Part shown: positions 51,139 through 59,763 of the stretch, in pieces
Layout of the letters: every line of letters begins with the position of its first letter
Position numbering within the stretch: the first letter of the stretch is position 1
Assembly (NCBI GenBank): GCA_959601025.1
Contig: CAUGOD010000002.1
Coordinates: forward strand, 1-64,000
Length of the DNA: 64,000 bases
Direction of reading: 5' to 3'
DNA from: an uncultured Oscillospiraceae bacterium
GTDB taxonomy: Bacteria > Bacillota > Clostridia > Oscillospirales > Acutalibacteraceae
The notes under the pieces: generated by a model
What the model was told of the DNA's origin: nothing
Databases searched by the model: none
Seen by the model: the letters and a program-made list of their open reading frames with translations, nothing else
Position numbers and translations under genes: made by a program

Positions 51139-52233
51139 TCAGCGCACAACCTCCGTAATCGTTCCCCCGCCGAGTACGGTATCCCCATCATACAGCACAA
51201 CCGCCTGTCCCACGGTGATGGCCCTCTGCGGCTCGTCAAATTCCACGTGTATCGTACCGTCGTCCAATGGCCGGACGGTTGCCCATTGCTCCGCCTGGCG
51301 GTAGCGAATTTTGGCTTTTGTCCGCAGGGAAGGCGCTGGGGCGTCAAAGGCAATCCAATTCACATCCCCGGCAATCAGCCCTTTGGAATACAGCAGGTGT
51401 TCATCGCCCACCGATACGGTGTTTTTCTCCATATCCTTGTCATACACATAGACAGGCTTTCCCATGGACAGCCCAAGGCCCTTGCGCTGTCCAATGGTAT
51501 ATCCAACGGCGCCGCTGTGTTTCCCGACAGCGGCGCCGTTTTCGTCAAGGAAGACGCCGTCGGGATAGGGTTTGCCCCTATACTGCTCCATAAACTTACC
51601 ATAATCGCCGTCCGGCACAAAGCAGATATCTTGGCTGTCCGGCTTATCGCAATTCAGAAACCCCTGCTGCCGGGCGATCCGCCGGGTTTCCCTTTTATAC
51701 ATCGTACCGAGGGGAAACAGGGTGTGTCTCAGCTGATCCTGTGTCATGGCGTAGAGGACATAGCTCTGATCCTTTGACGAATCCAAAGCCTTTTTTAAAA
51801 GGAACCGGCCGTCCTGCTCTTCAATCCGGGCATAATGGCCGGTAACGACATAGGTATATCCCAATTCTCTGGCCCGGCGGTAAAGACGATCAAACTTCAG
51901 ATAGCGATTGCAGTCTATACACGGATTCGGCGTCGCCCCGGACTCATATGCCGCAATAAAACGGCGGATAACCTGTTTCCTGAAATCAGCGGAAAAATTA
52001 AAGACATAGTAAGGGATACCCAGCCGAAACGCCACGCTTCTTGCGTTTTCAACATCCTCCAGAGAACAGCAGGCTTTTTGCCTGTCCATTCCCATATCTT
52101 CGTTGTAAAACAGCTTCATCGTAGCGCCGATGCAATCGTATCCCTGCGTTATCATCAAATAAGCGGCAACGCTGGAATCCACGCCGCCGCTCATGGCGAT
52201 AATGGCCGATTTCGTATTCTTGTCCATAGGCAT
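51139..52233 (-). CDS. mnmA: tRNA-specific 2-thiouridylase
   Basis: It thiolates uridine 34 of Glu, Lys and Gln tRNAs. The PP-loop AIIAMSGGVDSSVAAYL is at the N-terminus. The two catalytic cysteines are in NPCIDCNRYLKF and SQDICFVPDGDY. TGHYARI, DQSYVLY and GYTIGQRKGLG complete the signature, and 364 residues is the normal length. It follows nadA at 150 bases on the same strand. The ribosome site is weak. Codon use looks less GC-rich than in the Rnf genes. Confidence 0.95.
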   Translation of the reverse strand: MPMDKNTKSAIIAMSGGVDSSVAAYLMITQGYDCIGATMKLFYNEDMGMDRQKACCSLEDVENARSVAFRLGIPYYVFNFSADFRKQVIRRFIAAYESGATPNPCIDCNRYLKFDRLYRRARELGYTYVVTGHYARIEEQDGRFLLKKALDSSKDQSYVLYAMTQDQLRHTLFPLGTMYKRETRRIARQQGFLNCDKPDSQDICFVPDGDYGKFMEQYRGKPYPDGVFLDENGAAVGKHSGAVGYTIGQRKGLGLSMGKPVYVYDKDMEKNTVSVGDEHLLYSKGLIAGDVNWIAFDAPAPSLRTKAKIRYRQAEQWATVRPLDDGTIHVEFDEPQRAITVGQAVVLYDGDTVLGGGTITEVVR

Positions 52234-52383
52234 CGTTCCAAACCATCTTTAATTTAAAATATTGGTCTGTCAATTCGGACGGAAGGCAGGGATAAGCGGC
52301 CTTTCTGCGCTGCGGGGCGTTTCCCCTTTGGAGCTCCCTTTGACGCCGGCAGCCGTATACGGCGGTTCGGCTGACAAACTCTT

Positions 52384-53301
52384 TTATCCAAGCTCGATCA
52401 TCCGGTCGATACAAACGCGGGCCCTTTTTATGGTGTCGGCGTCCAGACGGATTTCTTCCGTGACCGTTCCCGTTAATGTGCGGTATACATCCATCAGGGA
52501 GGTCATCTTCATATTCGGGCATAGCAGGTTTTTCGAAAGCGGATAAAAGAATTTGTCCGGACAGCGGTAGGAAAGATGCTGCGCGATGCTGATTTCCGTA
52601 CCAATGATAAACTCTTTTTCGGGAGAGCTTTCCGCATATTCCATGATGGCGGAGGTGGAGCCGACAAAGTCGGCAAGGGCCAGAACGTCCGGCGTACACT
52701 CGGGATGCGCCAAAACGGCCGCTTTTGGATGGGCAGCCCGCGCCTGCTGCACTTCCGCCACCGAGACACGCGCGTGAATGGGACAGCCTCCCTGAAGCAG
52801 CTTGAAATTTTTATCCGGTATTTGCTTTGCCACATAGTCGCCCAAATTGCAGTCGGGGATAAAAAGGATATTTTTGTCCGGCAGCTTTTTCACGATGTTT
52901 ACCGCTGAGGAGGAGGTTACGCAGACATCACATACCGTTTTCAGTTCGGCGGTCGTGTTGATATACGCGACGACCGTATAATCCGGAAAGCGCGCCCGGA
53001 CGTTTTCCATCAGTTCCCGGTCCATCTGTTCCGCCATAGGACATCCGGCGTTCGCATTGGCGAGGAACACCCGCTTTTCGGGGGACAGGATTTTCACCGT
53101 CTCCGCCATAAAACGGACGCCGCACAGAATAACCGTGCTTTGCGGCGCTTTGCTCGCTTGGACGCTTAGCTGGAAGGAATCGCCGGTAAAATCCGCAATT
53201 TCCGTGACTTCACAGGACTGGTAGCTGTGCGCGAGAATACAGACGTCCTTTTCTCTTTTCAGCCGCCGTATTTCGTTTTGAATTTTGTTGATGGATAACA
53301 T
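52384..53301 (-). CDS. nadA: Quinolinate synthase
   Basis: It condenses iminoaspartate with dihydroxyacetone phosphate to quinolinate using a [4Fe-4S] cluster. The 305-residue product has ILAHSYQSCEVTEIADFTGDSFQLS, ILCGVRFMAETVKILSPEKRV, NANAGCPMAEQ, CVTSSSAVNIV, LAHPECTPDV and CPNMKMTSL, with the three cluster cysteines in CGVRF, HPEC and CPNMK. nadB and nadC are absent from the window, so the pathway must be completed elsewhere. It is the first gene of a short operon with mnmA. Confidence 0.95.
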   Translation of the reverse strand: MLSINKIQNEIRRLKREKDVCILAHSYQSCEVTEIADFTGDSFQLSVQASKAPQSTVILCGVRFMAETVKILSPEKRVFLANANAGCPMAEQMDRELMENVRARFPDYTVVAYINTTAELKTVCDVCVTSSSAVNIVKKLPDKNILFIPDCNLGDYVAKQIPDKNFKLLQGGCPIHARVSVAEVQQARAAHPKAAVLAHPECTPDVLALADFVGSTSAIMEYAESSPEKEFIIGTEISIAQHLSYRCPDKFFYPLSKNLLCPNMKMTSLMDVYRTLTGTVTEEIRLDADTIKRARVCIDRMIELG

Positions 53302-53444
53302 CGTTCAACGCCTCAAATCCTCATCGTTTTTTCCATATTGTTACGCTACATACCATCAGACCGCTATATTGATTTACAGCTTTTAGCAAATCCCGGGGCT
53401 GCATCCCTTTAATGAATATCATATAAATTAAATAGGATTAATAG

Positions 53445-53473
53445 ATTATACCGCTGGTTATTTTCCTTGTCAA
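53445..53473 (-). promoter_or_regulatory. Sigma-70 promoter of nadA-mnmA
   Basis: On the minus strand TTGACA and TATAAT are consensus hexamers with a 17-base spacer. The leader to the nadA start is about 140 bases. I see no clear NiaR or NrtR site in it. Confidence 0.8.
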
Positions 53474-53568
53474 GTGGAATAAAGCCCTTGAAATTTATCT
53501 GTTTTTTGCCTTTTGACAAAAGATTGGGAAAAGCTGACGGGGAAATAGACAAAAAATGCGCGTGGACG

Positions 53569-53592
53569 TTTCCGATTTTCTTTCCGATTTTC
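53569..53592 (+). repeat. Tandem 12-base repeat
   Basis: TTTCCGATTTTC occurs twice back to back. Its reverse complement (GAAAATCGGAAA) resembles the CCAAAAT-GGG boxes of this locus. Confidence 0.65.
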
Positions 53593-53631
53593 TCCTCTTT
53601 TGCGGCGCAGAGGGACAAAATAGATAAAATA

Positions 53632-53696
53632 CCAAAATGCAGACTATCGAATAGAAAATTTGAAACGAAGATATTGGATTTGTTTGGTTGTATAAT
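53632..53696 (+). promoter_or_regulatory. Regulated promoter P1 with CCAAAA box
   Basis: CCAAAATGCAGACTA begins 59 bases before the -10 hexamer TATAAT. ACGAAG sits at the place where the three sister promoters have ACATAG or ACATTG. It lies 28 bases upstream of the phosphoesterase start. Confidence 0.6.
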
Positions 53697-53724
53697 TATT
53701 TCAACAGAAATGGAGGGATTTTAT

Positions 53725-56319
53725 ATGAAAAGTCTAGGGAAACGGACGCTGGCCCTGCTGATGGGTACGGCTATGCTGCTTTTCACGCTGATTACGACAT
53801 CGGTTTTATGCGCGGCGTCGTCCGGTAACAGCGACACGGAAACCGCCTATTCGTCCCTGCAGGTGGGTATCATGAGCGACATCCACCTGTACGATACGGT
53901 GACCGGCGCGGACGATAACCTGAAGAAGATGCTGGAGCTGTATAAGGAAAAGAACGTTGACGCCATCCTGGTAACAGGCGATATCGCCAATACCAACACC
54001 GTGGCGCAGTATCAGAAATTCAATCGTATCTGGGACGAGGCGTTTCCAAACCCGGATGAAGCGCCGGTGCGTCTGACTTTGATGGGAAATCACGATTATG
54101 AATCGTCCATCAATGCGGAACAGAACACGGTCGAGCAGGCGCAGCAGCGGTTTATCGATCAGCTGGGCGGAGAACTGAACTTCAATCGTGTGGTAAACGG
54201 CTATCATTTTATCGGCATGAGCGGCGAGGGCTCGGCGGTCTACGGGAAATTCACGGAAAAGACGGTAAGCTGGCTGAAGGAACAACTGGACGCCGCCGTG
54301 AGCGAGGATCCCGATAAACCAATTTTTGTAGCGGCCCATCAACCGATTTCCAACACCACCTATGGCAGCGATCAGGAAGGGAACACCGCCTTTGCCGATC
54401 TGCTGAAGGATTACCCTCAGGTGGTGTTTTTCGCCGGTCACTGTCACCGCCCGGCGGAAAATGAACGCTCAATATATCAGAAAGATTTCACGGCGGTAGC
54501 GGTTCCTTCCCTGCAATATGTAACCGTGGAAACGGGAACTGCGCCGGAAGCTTTTGCTTCGCAGGAAGCATTGCTTTTGTCGGTGAAGTCGGCGGAACAG
54601 AGCATTCATATCGCACGGTATAAAGTGCAGACCATGGATACCTTAAAAGAGGATTGGGTTCTCAGCCTTCCGCTCTCCACGGAGACCTTCACGTATACGG
54701 ACGCCCGGGTCAATGACCGCACCGCGCCGGTTTTCCCGGAGAACGCGGCGGTTGCCGTATCCGCTGTAACCTCCAACTCCTGCAGTATTTCCTTTCCCTC
54801 TGCCACGCATGACGATTATGTCCAGGGCTATACCGTTCGGGTAATCGACAGAGCGACGGGCGAGGCGGCGTTCAGCCGGTTCTTTATCTCGGATTTTTAC
54901 ATCGACCATACAAACATGGCAAAGACGCAGAAGATAGACATTAAGGGCCTGCAGGCGGGAACGGAATATACCATTGAGGTAACCGCCTCCGAATCCTTCG
55001 GGCTGACCAGTGCACCGCTGACGGAGGAGCTGGAGACCTTCGCCTACAACACGGCGCCGGACGGGATTTCCCGCGCGGATATTCTGGATGTGGATGGTCA
55101 TGTGGGCTTTATGGACAATTCCCCCTATCGGGCTCCTTATGAGCTGTACAGCAGCGGTTTCCATCCCACGCTGGTTTTCGACGAGACGCTGGGACGTCAG
55201 GTCATTCAAATCAATCGCTGGATTAACTATCCTACCAGCGCGGGTCTGCTGAAAAAAATCGGCCAGACGGTGTCGATGGAGGCGGCGTTCCGGGTGGATA
55301 CGCTGACCGGCCGCCTGACCATCCTGAGCAACCGGGAATCCGGGGGCATCGGGCTGGAAGTGAAGGACGGCGTGCTGAAGGCGGCGATCCGCCTGGAAAG
55401 CGGCGACATCACGGCGGCGTATTCCCTGTCGTCTATTGAGCAGTATTATCATGCGCTGGCAACGTATGACGGCCAAGCGCTCCGGCTGTATGTGAACGGC
55501 GAACTGGCGGATGAAACCGCCGCTTCCGGAACGATCTATTACAACCCGGCAATGTCGCTGATTACCATAGGCGCGAATCCGGTGCCGGACGGAAATGCCG
55601 CGTATGTTTTTAAGGGCAATATTGCGCTGGCCCGCATCTACAGCACCGCGCTGGACGAGGCGGCTGTGGCCAGGGCGTACGAGTATTATCTCCATGATCC
55701 GCAGTATGTGGCGGTGTACAAAAACACGACCATCCTGAAGAATCTGGATGTCAACAATCCCGCGTATTTCCCGACCGCCTCCACGCTGAACGCGATCAGC
55801 CGCCTGATTCAGCAGGGCGAGCAGCTGGACGCGGATGCGGCGATCACGCAGGAAGCCGCCAACGCCTTTGTCGATGAATCCAATCGGGTGATCGCCGCTT
55901 TCTTTGAGGAGATTGGGGAGGAAAATCCGAACCCCGCCACCCCGACCACGGCGATTACGACGCCGGGCGAATCCACTTCTTCGTCTACGGAAGGCACTTC
56001 TACGGAATCCACCGAGCCGACCTCCTCCGAATCCACCGAGCCGTCTTCACCGACTGAACCGGTTGAAACGACTTCGTCGGCCGGGTCCACGGAATCCGCC
56101 AAGCCGGGCGAATCGACGGGAGCCCCGGTGGCAACGGAGCCTGTCGTCTCCGGGGAATCCGCCGCGACGACGGACGGTACGGCGATTCCCACGGACACGG
56201 TAACAGCGCCAGCCTCCCCGTCCACCGGGGACAGCGGCGCGGCCTCCCTGCTGTTGCTGGCACTCGCCGCCGTGAGCGGCAGCGCGGTCGTGCTGCTGAA
56301 GAAGCGCGCCCACCTTTGA
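53725..56319 (+). CDS. Secreted calcineurin-like phosphoesterase with FN3-like and LamG-like domains and an SPSTG sorting signal
   Basis: GGAGG precedes the ATG of MKSLGKRTLALLMG (864 residues). After the signal peptide the metallophosphoesterase domain (45-300) shows all motifs: GIMSDIHLYD, VTGDIANTNT, LMGNHDYE and VFFAGHCHRP. An FN3-like region (about 330-430) precedes a concanavalin/LamG-like fold at 455-660 (RVDTLTGRLTILSNR, ALATYDGQALRLYVNGELAD, GNIALARIYSTALDEAAVARAYEYY). A Thr/Ser/Glu/Pro-rich stalk ends in SPSTGD, a hydrophobic helix and KKRAHL, a sortase-type signal. The substrate may be a phosphate ester in the wall or medium. Confidence 0.85.
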   Translation: MKSLGKRTLALLMGTAMLLFTLITTSVLCAASSGNSDTETAYSSLQVGIMSDIHLYDTVTGADDNLKKMLELYKEKNVDAILVTGDIANTNTVAQYQKFNRIWDEAFPNPDEAPVRLTLMGNHDYESSINAEQNTVEQAQQRFIDQLGGELNFNRVVNGYHFIGMSGEGSAVYGKFTEKTVSWLKEQLDAAVSEDPDKPIFVAAHQPISNTTYGSDQEGNTAFADLLKDYPQVVFFAGHCHRPAENERSIYQKDFTAVAVPSLQYVTVETGTAPEAFASQEALLLSVKSAEQSIHIARYKVQTMDTLKEDWVLSLPLSTETFTYTDARVNDRTAPVFPENAAVAVSAVTSNSCSISFPSATHDDYVQGYTVRVIDRATGEAAFSRFFISDFYIDHTNMAKTQKIDIKGLQAGTEYTIEVTASESFGLTSAPLTEELETFAYNTAPDGISRADILDVDGHVGFMDNSPYRAPYELYSSGFHPTLVFDETLGRQVIQINRWINYPTSAGLLKKIGQTVSMEAAFRVDTLTGRLTILSNRESGGIGLEVKDGVLKAAIRLESGDITAAYSLSSIEQYYHALATYDGQALRLYVNGELADETAASGTIYYNPAMSLITIGANPVPDGNAAYVFKGNIALARIYSTALDEAAVARAYEYYLHDPQYVAVYKNTTILKNLDVNNPAYFPTASTLNAISRLIQQGEQLDADAAITQEAANAFVDESNRVIAAFFEEIGEENPNPATPTTAITTPGESTSSSTEGTSTESTEPTSSESTEPSSPTEPVETTSSAGSTESAKPGESTGAPVATEPVVSGESAATTDGTAIPTDTVTAPASPSTGDSGAASLLLLALAAVSGSAVVLLKKRAHL

Positions 56320-56479
56320 AAACCGCCGTTTTTTGGGAACGGTTGGCTTTCCGACAGCCCCCCCTGTACGCCGGACGTTTGAAGCGGCCGTGTTTTCGCC
56401 GCCGTTCCCGCCCTTTGGATTCGGACAGGGGACGGCAAATGACAGCGAAAGAGAGAAAAAGAAGGAAAGGCGGGAAAAG

Positions 56480-56544
56480 CCAAAACACGGATAACGACAT
56501 CCCGAAGGATGGACATAGCCGATTTTCGGATTGGATGGTAGAAT
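56480..56544 (+). promoter_or_regulatory. Regulated promoter P2 with CCAAAA box
   Basis: CCAAAACACGGATAA begins 59 bases before TAGAAT; ACATAG ends 20 bases before it. The rest of 56,320-56,710 contains only a GC-rich spacer with another CCGATTTTCGG element. Confidence 0.65.
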
Positions 56545-56710
56545 ACAGGAAGAAGCCCATAAGAAAAGCGTAAAAAAAGCGTGGCAGTTTATTCAATTTC
56601 ACAAGGCCATAGGATAACGGCGCCGCCGGGCCCGGGCGTTCCTAAAATTTGATTAAGCTGGACTTACTTTGCGCTTTGAGGATTTACCGGAATTTTAAGG
56701 AGGAGAAAGC

Positions 56711-58078
56711 ATGAAAAAGGCAGTAACCTTAGTAGTAGCGGTTGCCATGCTAATGAGCTGCATCCTGCTGAACACCGCGGCGGCGGCGAACGTCTTCGTC
56801 GACGAAGCGACAAAGGATTTCGCAGGCGTATTCGAGTACAGCCAGGATACCTGGCAGTTCGAGCAAAACAATGACATTGAGGCGACGCTCTATTCCAAGA
56901 AAAATATCAACGAGGCATATCTTACGTATAAAGTGGACGGAGCAATCACCAATTTTCGGGTTCTCGCGCATATCGCCACCGGATTCGGCGATTTCAGCCT
57001 GGATGCGGAAATCTATCTGTCCACCGATAACGAAACCTGGAACCAGGTCGAATTCGACTGCACCAAGCCGGTTTATAACAGCCACTATCCGACGGAGTCG
57101 ACAGCCTACTGGTGGGATCAGACGGCAACGGCCAAGGAGAGCCTTTCCGGCAGCTATTCCTATCTGAAAATCGTTCTCAAGAAATTCGATCAGGTGCCAT
57201 GGCGTACGGTTATTGACCAGGTGACGATCCAGTATCAGCCGGACGGCTCCACCCCGAGCACCTCCAGCTCGACGGCGTCTACTGAGACGACGGCTTCAAC
57301 CACCGAGTCCACCGCCGCTTCGACCACCGAATCCTCGGCGGCCACGACAGAACCCACCGCCGCCCCGACCACGCCCGCGCCGGCGGCTGGGCAGCTGGTC
57401 GACGATACCGACGCGAGCTTCTCCAAAACGTTTGACGTTTCCGACAATATCCAGTATGAGGAGAATCCGGATCTAAACCGGAACCTGTTCTCCAAAAAGC
57501 GCCCGACCAGCCTGCCGGATCCCGACGGCTATGTGATTTACAAGCTGGACGGCGACGTGACCGCGTTCACGATCAACGCGGTGGTCTGCAACGCGGACCA
57601 GGGGAACAACGGCGTTGTGGACCGCGACCTGTCTGTGTACGTTTCCAAGGACGGCGAGAACTGGGTCAAGGCGGATATGGAATTCACCGATCCGGCGGTT
57701 ATCGAAGGCACCAACAACTATTGGATGGACAGCACGGTGACCGGCGCGGTGGATGCGGCTGCGGGCTACCGGTATGTAAAGGTGCAGCTCAACAGCGTCG
57801 ATATTGTCGCGGGTATCCCGACTTGGGCGGTTATGCTCGATAAGATCACGATCGACTATCAGACGAACGGCACTGCGGAACCCACCGCGACCCCGACGGG
57901 AGCGGCTACGGAGGCCCCGGCCAAGATGTCTTCCACGGAAGCTCCGGCAACCACTGCCGCGTCGAAGGATTCGCCGGTCACGGGCGAGGGCGGCGCTGGA
58001 ATGGCGGCGGCCCTGATGAGCGTCGCCGTGCTGAGCGCCGGCACTCTGGCGGTCCTGAAAAAGCGGTCCGGCCGCTGA
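56711..58078 (+). CDS. Surface protein with two carbohydrate-binding-like domains and an SPVTG sorting signal
   Basis: AAGGAGG lies before MKKAVTLVVAVAML (455 residues). After the signal peptide, two related beta domains (30-180 and 235-395) share DTWQFEQNNDIEATLYSKKN / NIQYEENPDLNRNLFSKKR, YKVDGAITNFRV / YKLDGDVTAFTI, VYVSKDGENW and SYLKIVLKKFD. They are joined and followed by Thr-rich linkers. The end SPVTGEGG, a hydrophobic helix and KKRSGR form a sortase-type signal. The shorter protein at 58,345 has one such domain. A terminator follows directly. Confidence 0.8.
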   Translation: MKKAVTLVVAVAMLMSCILLNTAAAANVFVDEATKDFAGVFEYSQDTWQFEQNNDIEATLYSKKNINEAYLTYKVDGAITNFRVLAHIATGFGDFSLDAEIYLSTDNETWNQVEFDCTKPVYNSHYPTESTAYWWDQTATAKESLSGSYSYLKIVLKKFDQVPWRTVIDQVTIQYQPDGSTPSTSSSTASTETTASTTESTAASTTESSAATTEPTAAPTTPAPAAGQLVDDTDASFSKTFDVSDNIQYEENPDLNRNLFSKKRPTSLPDPDGYVIYKLDGDVTAFTINAVVCNADQGNNGVVDRDLSVYVSKDGENWVKADMEFTDPAVIEGTNNYWMDSTVTGAVDAAAGYRYVKVQLNSVDIVAGIPTWAVMLDKITIDYQTNGTAEPTATPTGAATEAPAKMSSTEAPATTAASKDSPVTGEGGAGMAAALMSVAVLSAGTLAVLKKRSGR

Positions 58079-58090
58079 TTCCCGGTTTAA

Positions 58091-58143
58091 AAAAGAGCGG
58101 TCTCCCGTTCCCCCGCAAAGGATACGGGCACCGCTCTTTTTAA
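58091..58143 (+). terminator. Terminator of the two-domain surface protein
   Basis: AAAAGAGCGGT pairs with ACCGCTCTTTT and is followed by further T. It separates the gene from the next promoter. Confidence 0.75.
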
Positions 58144-58160
58144 ACGGGGCTGCCGGAAAT

Positions 58161-58225
58161 CCAAAATAAGGATAAGTATTTGCCGGGATTTATACATAGC
58201 GCGGATTCCGGCCCGATGATACAAT
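58161..58225 (+). promoter_or_regulatory. Regulated promoter P3 with CCAAAA box
   Basis: CCAAAATAAGGATAAG begins 59 bases before TACAAT. ACATAG ends 20 bases before the -10, as in P2. The start codon lies about 120 bases downstream, and that leader contains CCCGATTTTGGC, a box in reverse orientation. Confidence 0.7.
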
Positions 58226-58344
58226 AAATCCAGTGAAACAAATCGAAATCGTGTGGGATGACAGCGGGTGGCTTGATATATTTTTACACCCCCGATTTTG
58301 GCATCTTACAGAACCACAAAACAGGGAAACGGGAGGAATTGTTT

Positions 58345-59091
58345 ATGAAGAAGATGTTGGCAACAGCGGCTGCGGCGGTCTTGCTGGTGAGCAGTCTTAC
58401 GTTCGGCGCGGCTGCGGCGACGGTGGACATCGTACCCAACGCCGAATTCAGCAACGTAGACTCCAAATCCGACAACTGGCAGTATGAGAAAAACGCCGAC
58501 ACCCAATATGACTTGTATGTCCGGAACCAAGCGGGCGATCAGGAGATCGTGTTCAAGGCGGACGGAAAAATTACCGGTTTTACCGTCGGGCTGCAGATGT
58601 GCGCAGGCTTCTTTGAGGAAGGCAACGCGAACCGCGACGTGAAGTTCTATGTATCGGCCGATAAGAGCGACTGGGAAGAGGTCGGCGTGACGCAGGGGGC
58701 GACCACCTTCCGCGAAGATATCTATTTCCTGGAAAATCTGGCCTATTGGTTTGAGACCGACGTAACGTCCAAGTCCATCTCGGGTACGCCGTCTTATCTG
58801 AAGATTGTTATCAAGGATTCGCCGGTCAATGGCGCGCCCTCATGGAATATGGCGATCGACAGCGTCAAGTTGGAGGTGGAGCCGACCTCCTCCGGCGGCA
58901 ATGACAACAACAACGACAACAACGGTGACGGTGACAAAGACAATAATAACAGCGGCAGCAGCGGCGGTTCCAACAATGGAGGCAGCAGTTCTCCGGCCAC
59001 CGGCGAGAACAGCGCGGCGGCTTCGGTGGCTGTCCTCTCTGTTATGAGTCTGGGCGTTCTGCTGACGGTCAAAGCGAAGAAAGCGAAATAG
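58345..59091 (+). CDS. Surface protein with one carbohydrate-binding-like domain and an SPATG sorting signal
   Basis: GGGAGGAA precedes MKKMLATAAAAVLLVSS (248 residues). A signal peptide is followed by one beta domain (28-180) with DNWQYEKNADTQYDLYVRN, FKADGKITGFTVGLQM, FYVSADKSDWEEV and SYLKIVIKD, clearly related to both domains of the neighbour at 56,711. An Asn/Asp/Gly-rich stalk, unlike the Thr-rich stalks nearby, leads to SPATGE, a hydrophobic helix and KAKKAK. It is transcribed alone from P3. Confidence 0.8.
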   Translation: MKKMLATAAAAVLLVSSLTFGAAAATVDIVPNAEFSNVDSKSDNWQYEKNADTQYDLYVRNQAGDQEIVFKADGKITGFTVGLQMCAGFFEEGNANRDVKFYVSADKSDWEEVGVTQGATTFREDIYFLENLAYWFETDVTSKSISGTPSYLKIVIKDSPVNGAPSWNMAIDSVKLEVEPTSSGGNDNNNDNNGDGDKDNNNSGSSGGSNNGGSSSPATGENSAAASVAVLSVMSLGVLLTVKAKKAK

Positions 59092-59140
59092 GAGATTTTC
59101 CGCGGCATCGCCAGGAAATCCGTACAAAGTCGTACCGGAA

Positions 59141-59178
59141 AACTCCGAGCCAACGTTCTGCTGGCTCGGAGTTTTTTC
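59141..59178 (+). terminator. Terminator of the one-domain surface protein
   Basis: AACTCCGAGCCA pairs with TGGCTCGGAGTT, followed by TTTTTC. From here to 59,763 there is no supported gene; the stretch holds several CCGATTTTGG-type boxes (59,249 and 59,290) and promoter P4. Confidence 0.85.
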
Positions 59179-59521
59179 TTTCATGACTTTCTGGCGGTTC
59201 AGCGGCGGGTTTGCCGTTTTCGTATTCGGTTTGTGGTATTCCCGATTTTGGCTTTCTCCGACGCCGGGAAGAGGAAAGCGGAACTTATCCCGATTTTCCC
59301 GGATTGGCGAGGATTCTCCGTGAGCAGGGCGGTCCCCTGTGGATATTCAATAAGGAAGACCGGAAAAAGGTATGGCTTCTTCGTCGGGATATCGACCTCG
59401 GCTTTTGGCTTGTCCGAAAAGGGGGGGATTCCTTCTGCTTTCCGGATAAGCTGGAATATGGAAAATATTTGTATTTCTCCACGGCGTTTTCCTGCCGGAC
59501 CACCCGGAAAACTGCGAAAAG

Positions 59522-59586
59522 CCAAAATTGGGATAAGCAGCAGGAGAAACCCGTACATTGTGCAAAATATAGTGCGATGTTACAAT
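59522..59586 (+). promoter_or_regulatory. Regulated promoter P4 with CCAAAA box
   Basis: CCAAAATTGGGATAAG begins 59 bases before TACAAT, with ACATTG ending 20 bases before it. It would drive the AraC gene and, through the short gap, the giant binding-protein fusion and permease. Confidence 0.7.
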
Positions 59587-59763
59587 TTACACAGAGAAAA
59601 AACGCCGGCTTTTATAAAAGGCGGCGGCATTCTTTCTTTGCGTAAAGTTCGCATTCCCCTATTACAGATTTTTTGATGGGCAGCAGCAAACAGCCGTATT
59701 TTCATGTCAGGCGCAAACCGGCGCGGTCCGGCAAAGCGCTTTTTCGGAAAGGGAGCGAACGAG

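Noticed and set aside
58910..58985. Low-complexity AAC/GAC-rich tract as a possible microsatellite or CRISPR-like repeat
   Set aside because: It encodes the Asn/Asp/Gly-rich stalk of a surface protein. There are no spacers or regular repeat units. No CRISPR array was seen anywhere in the window.
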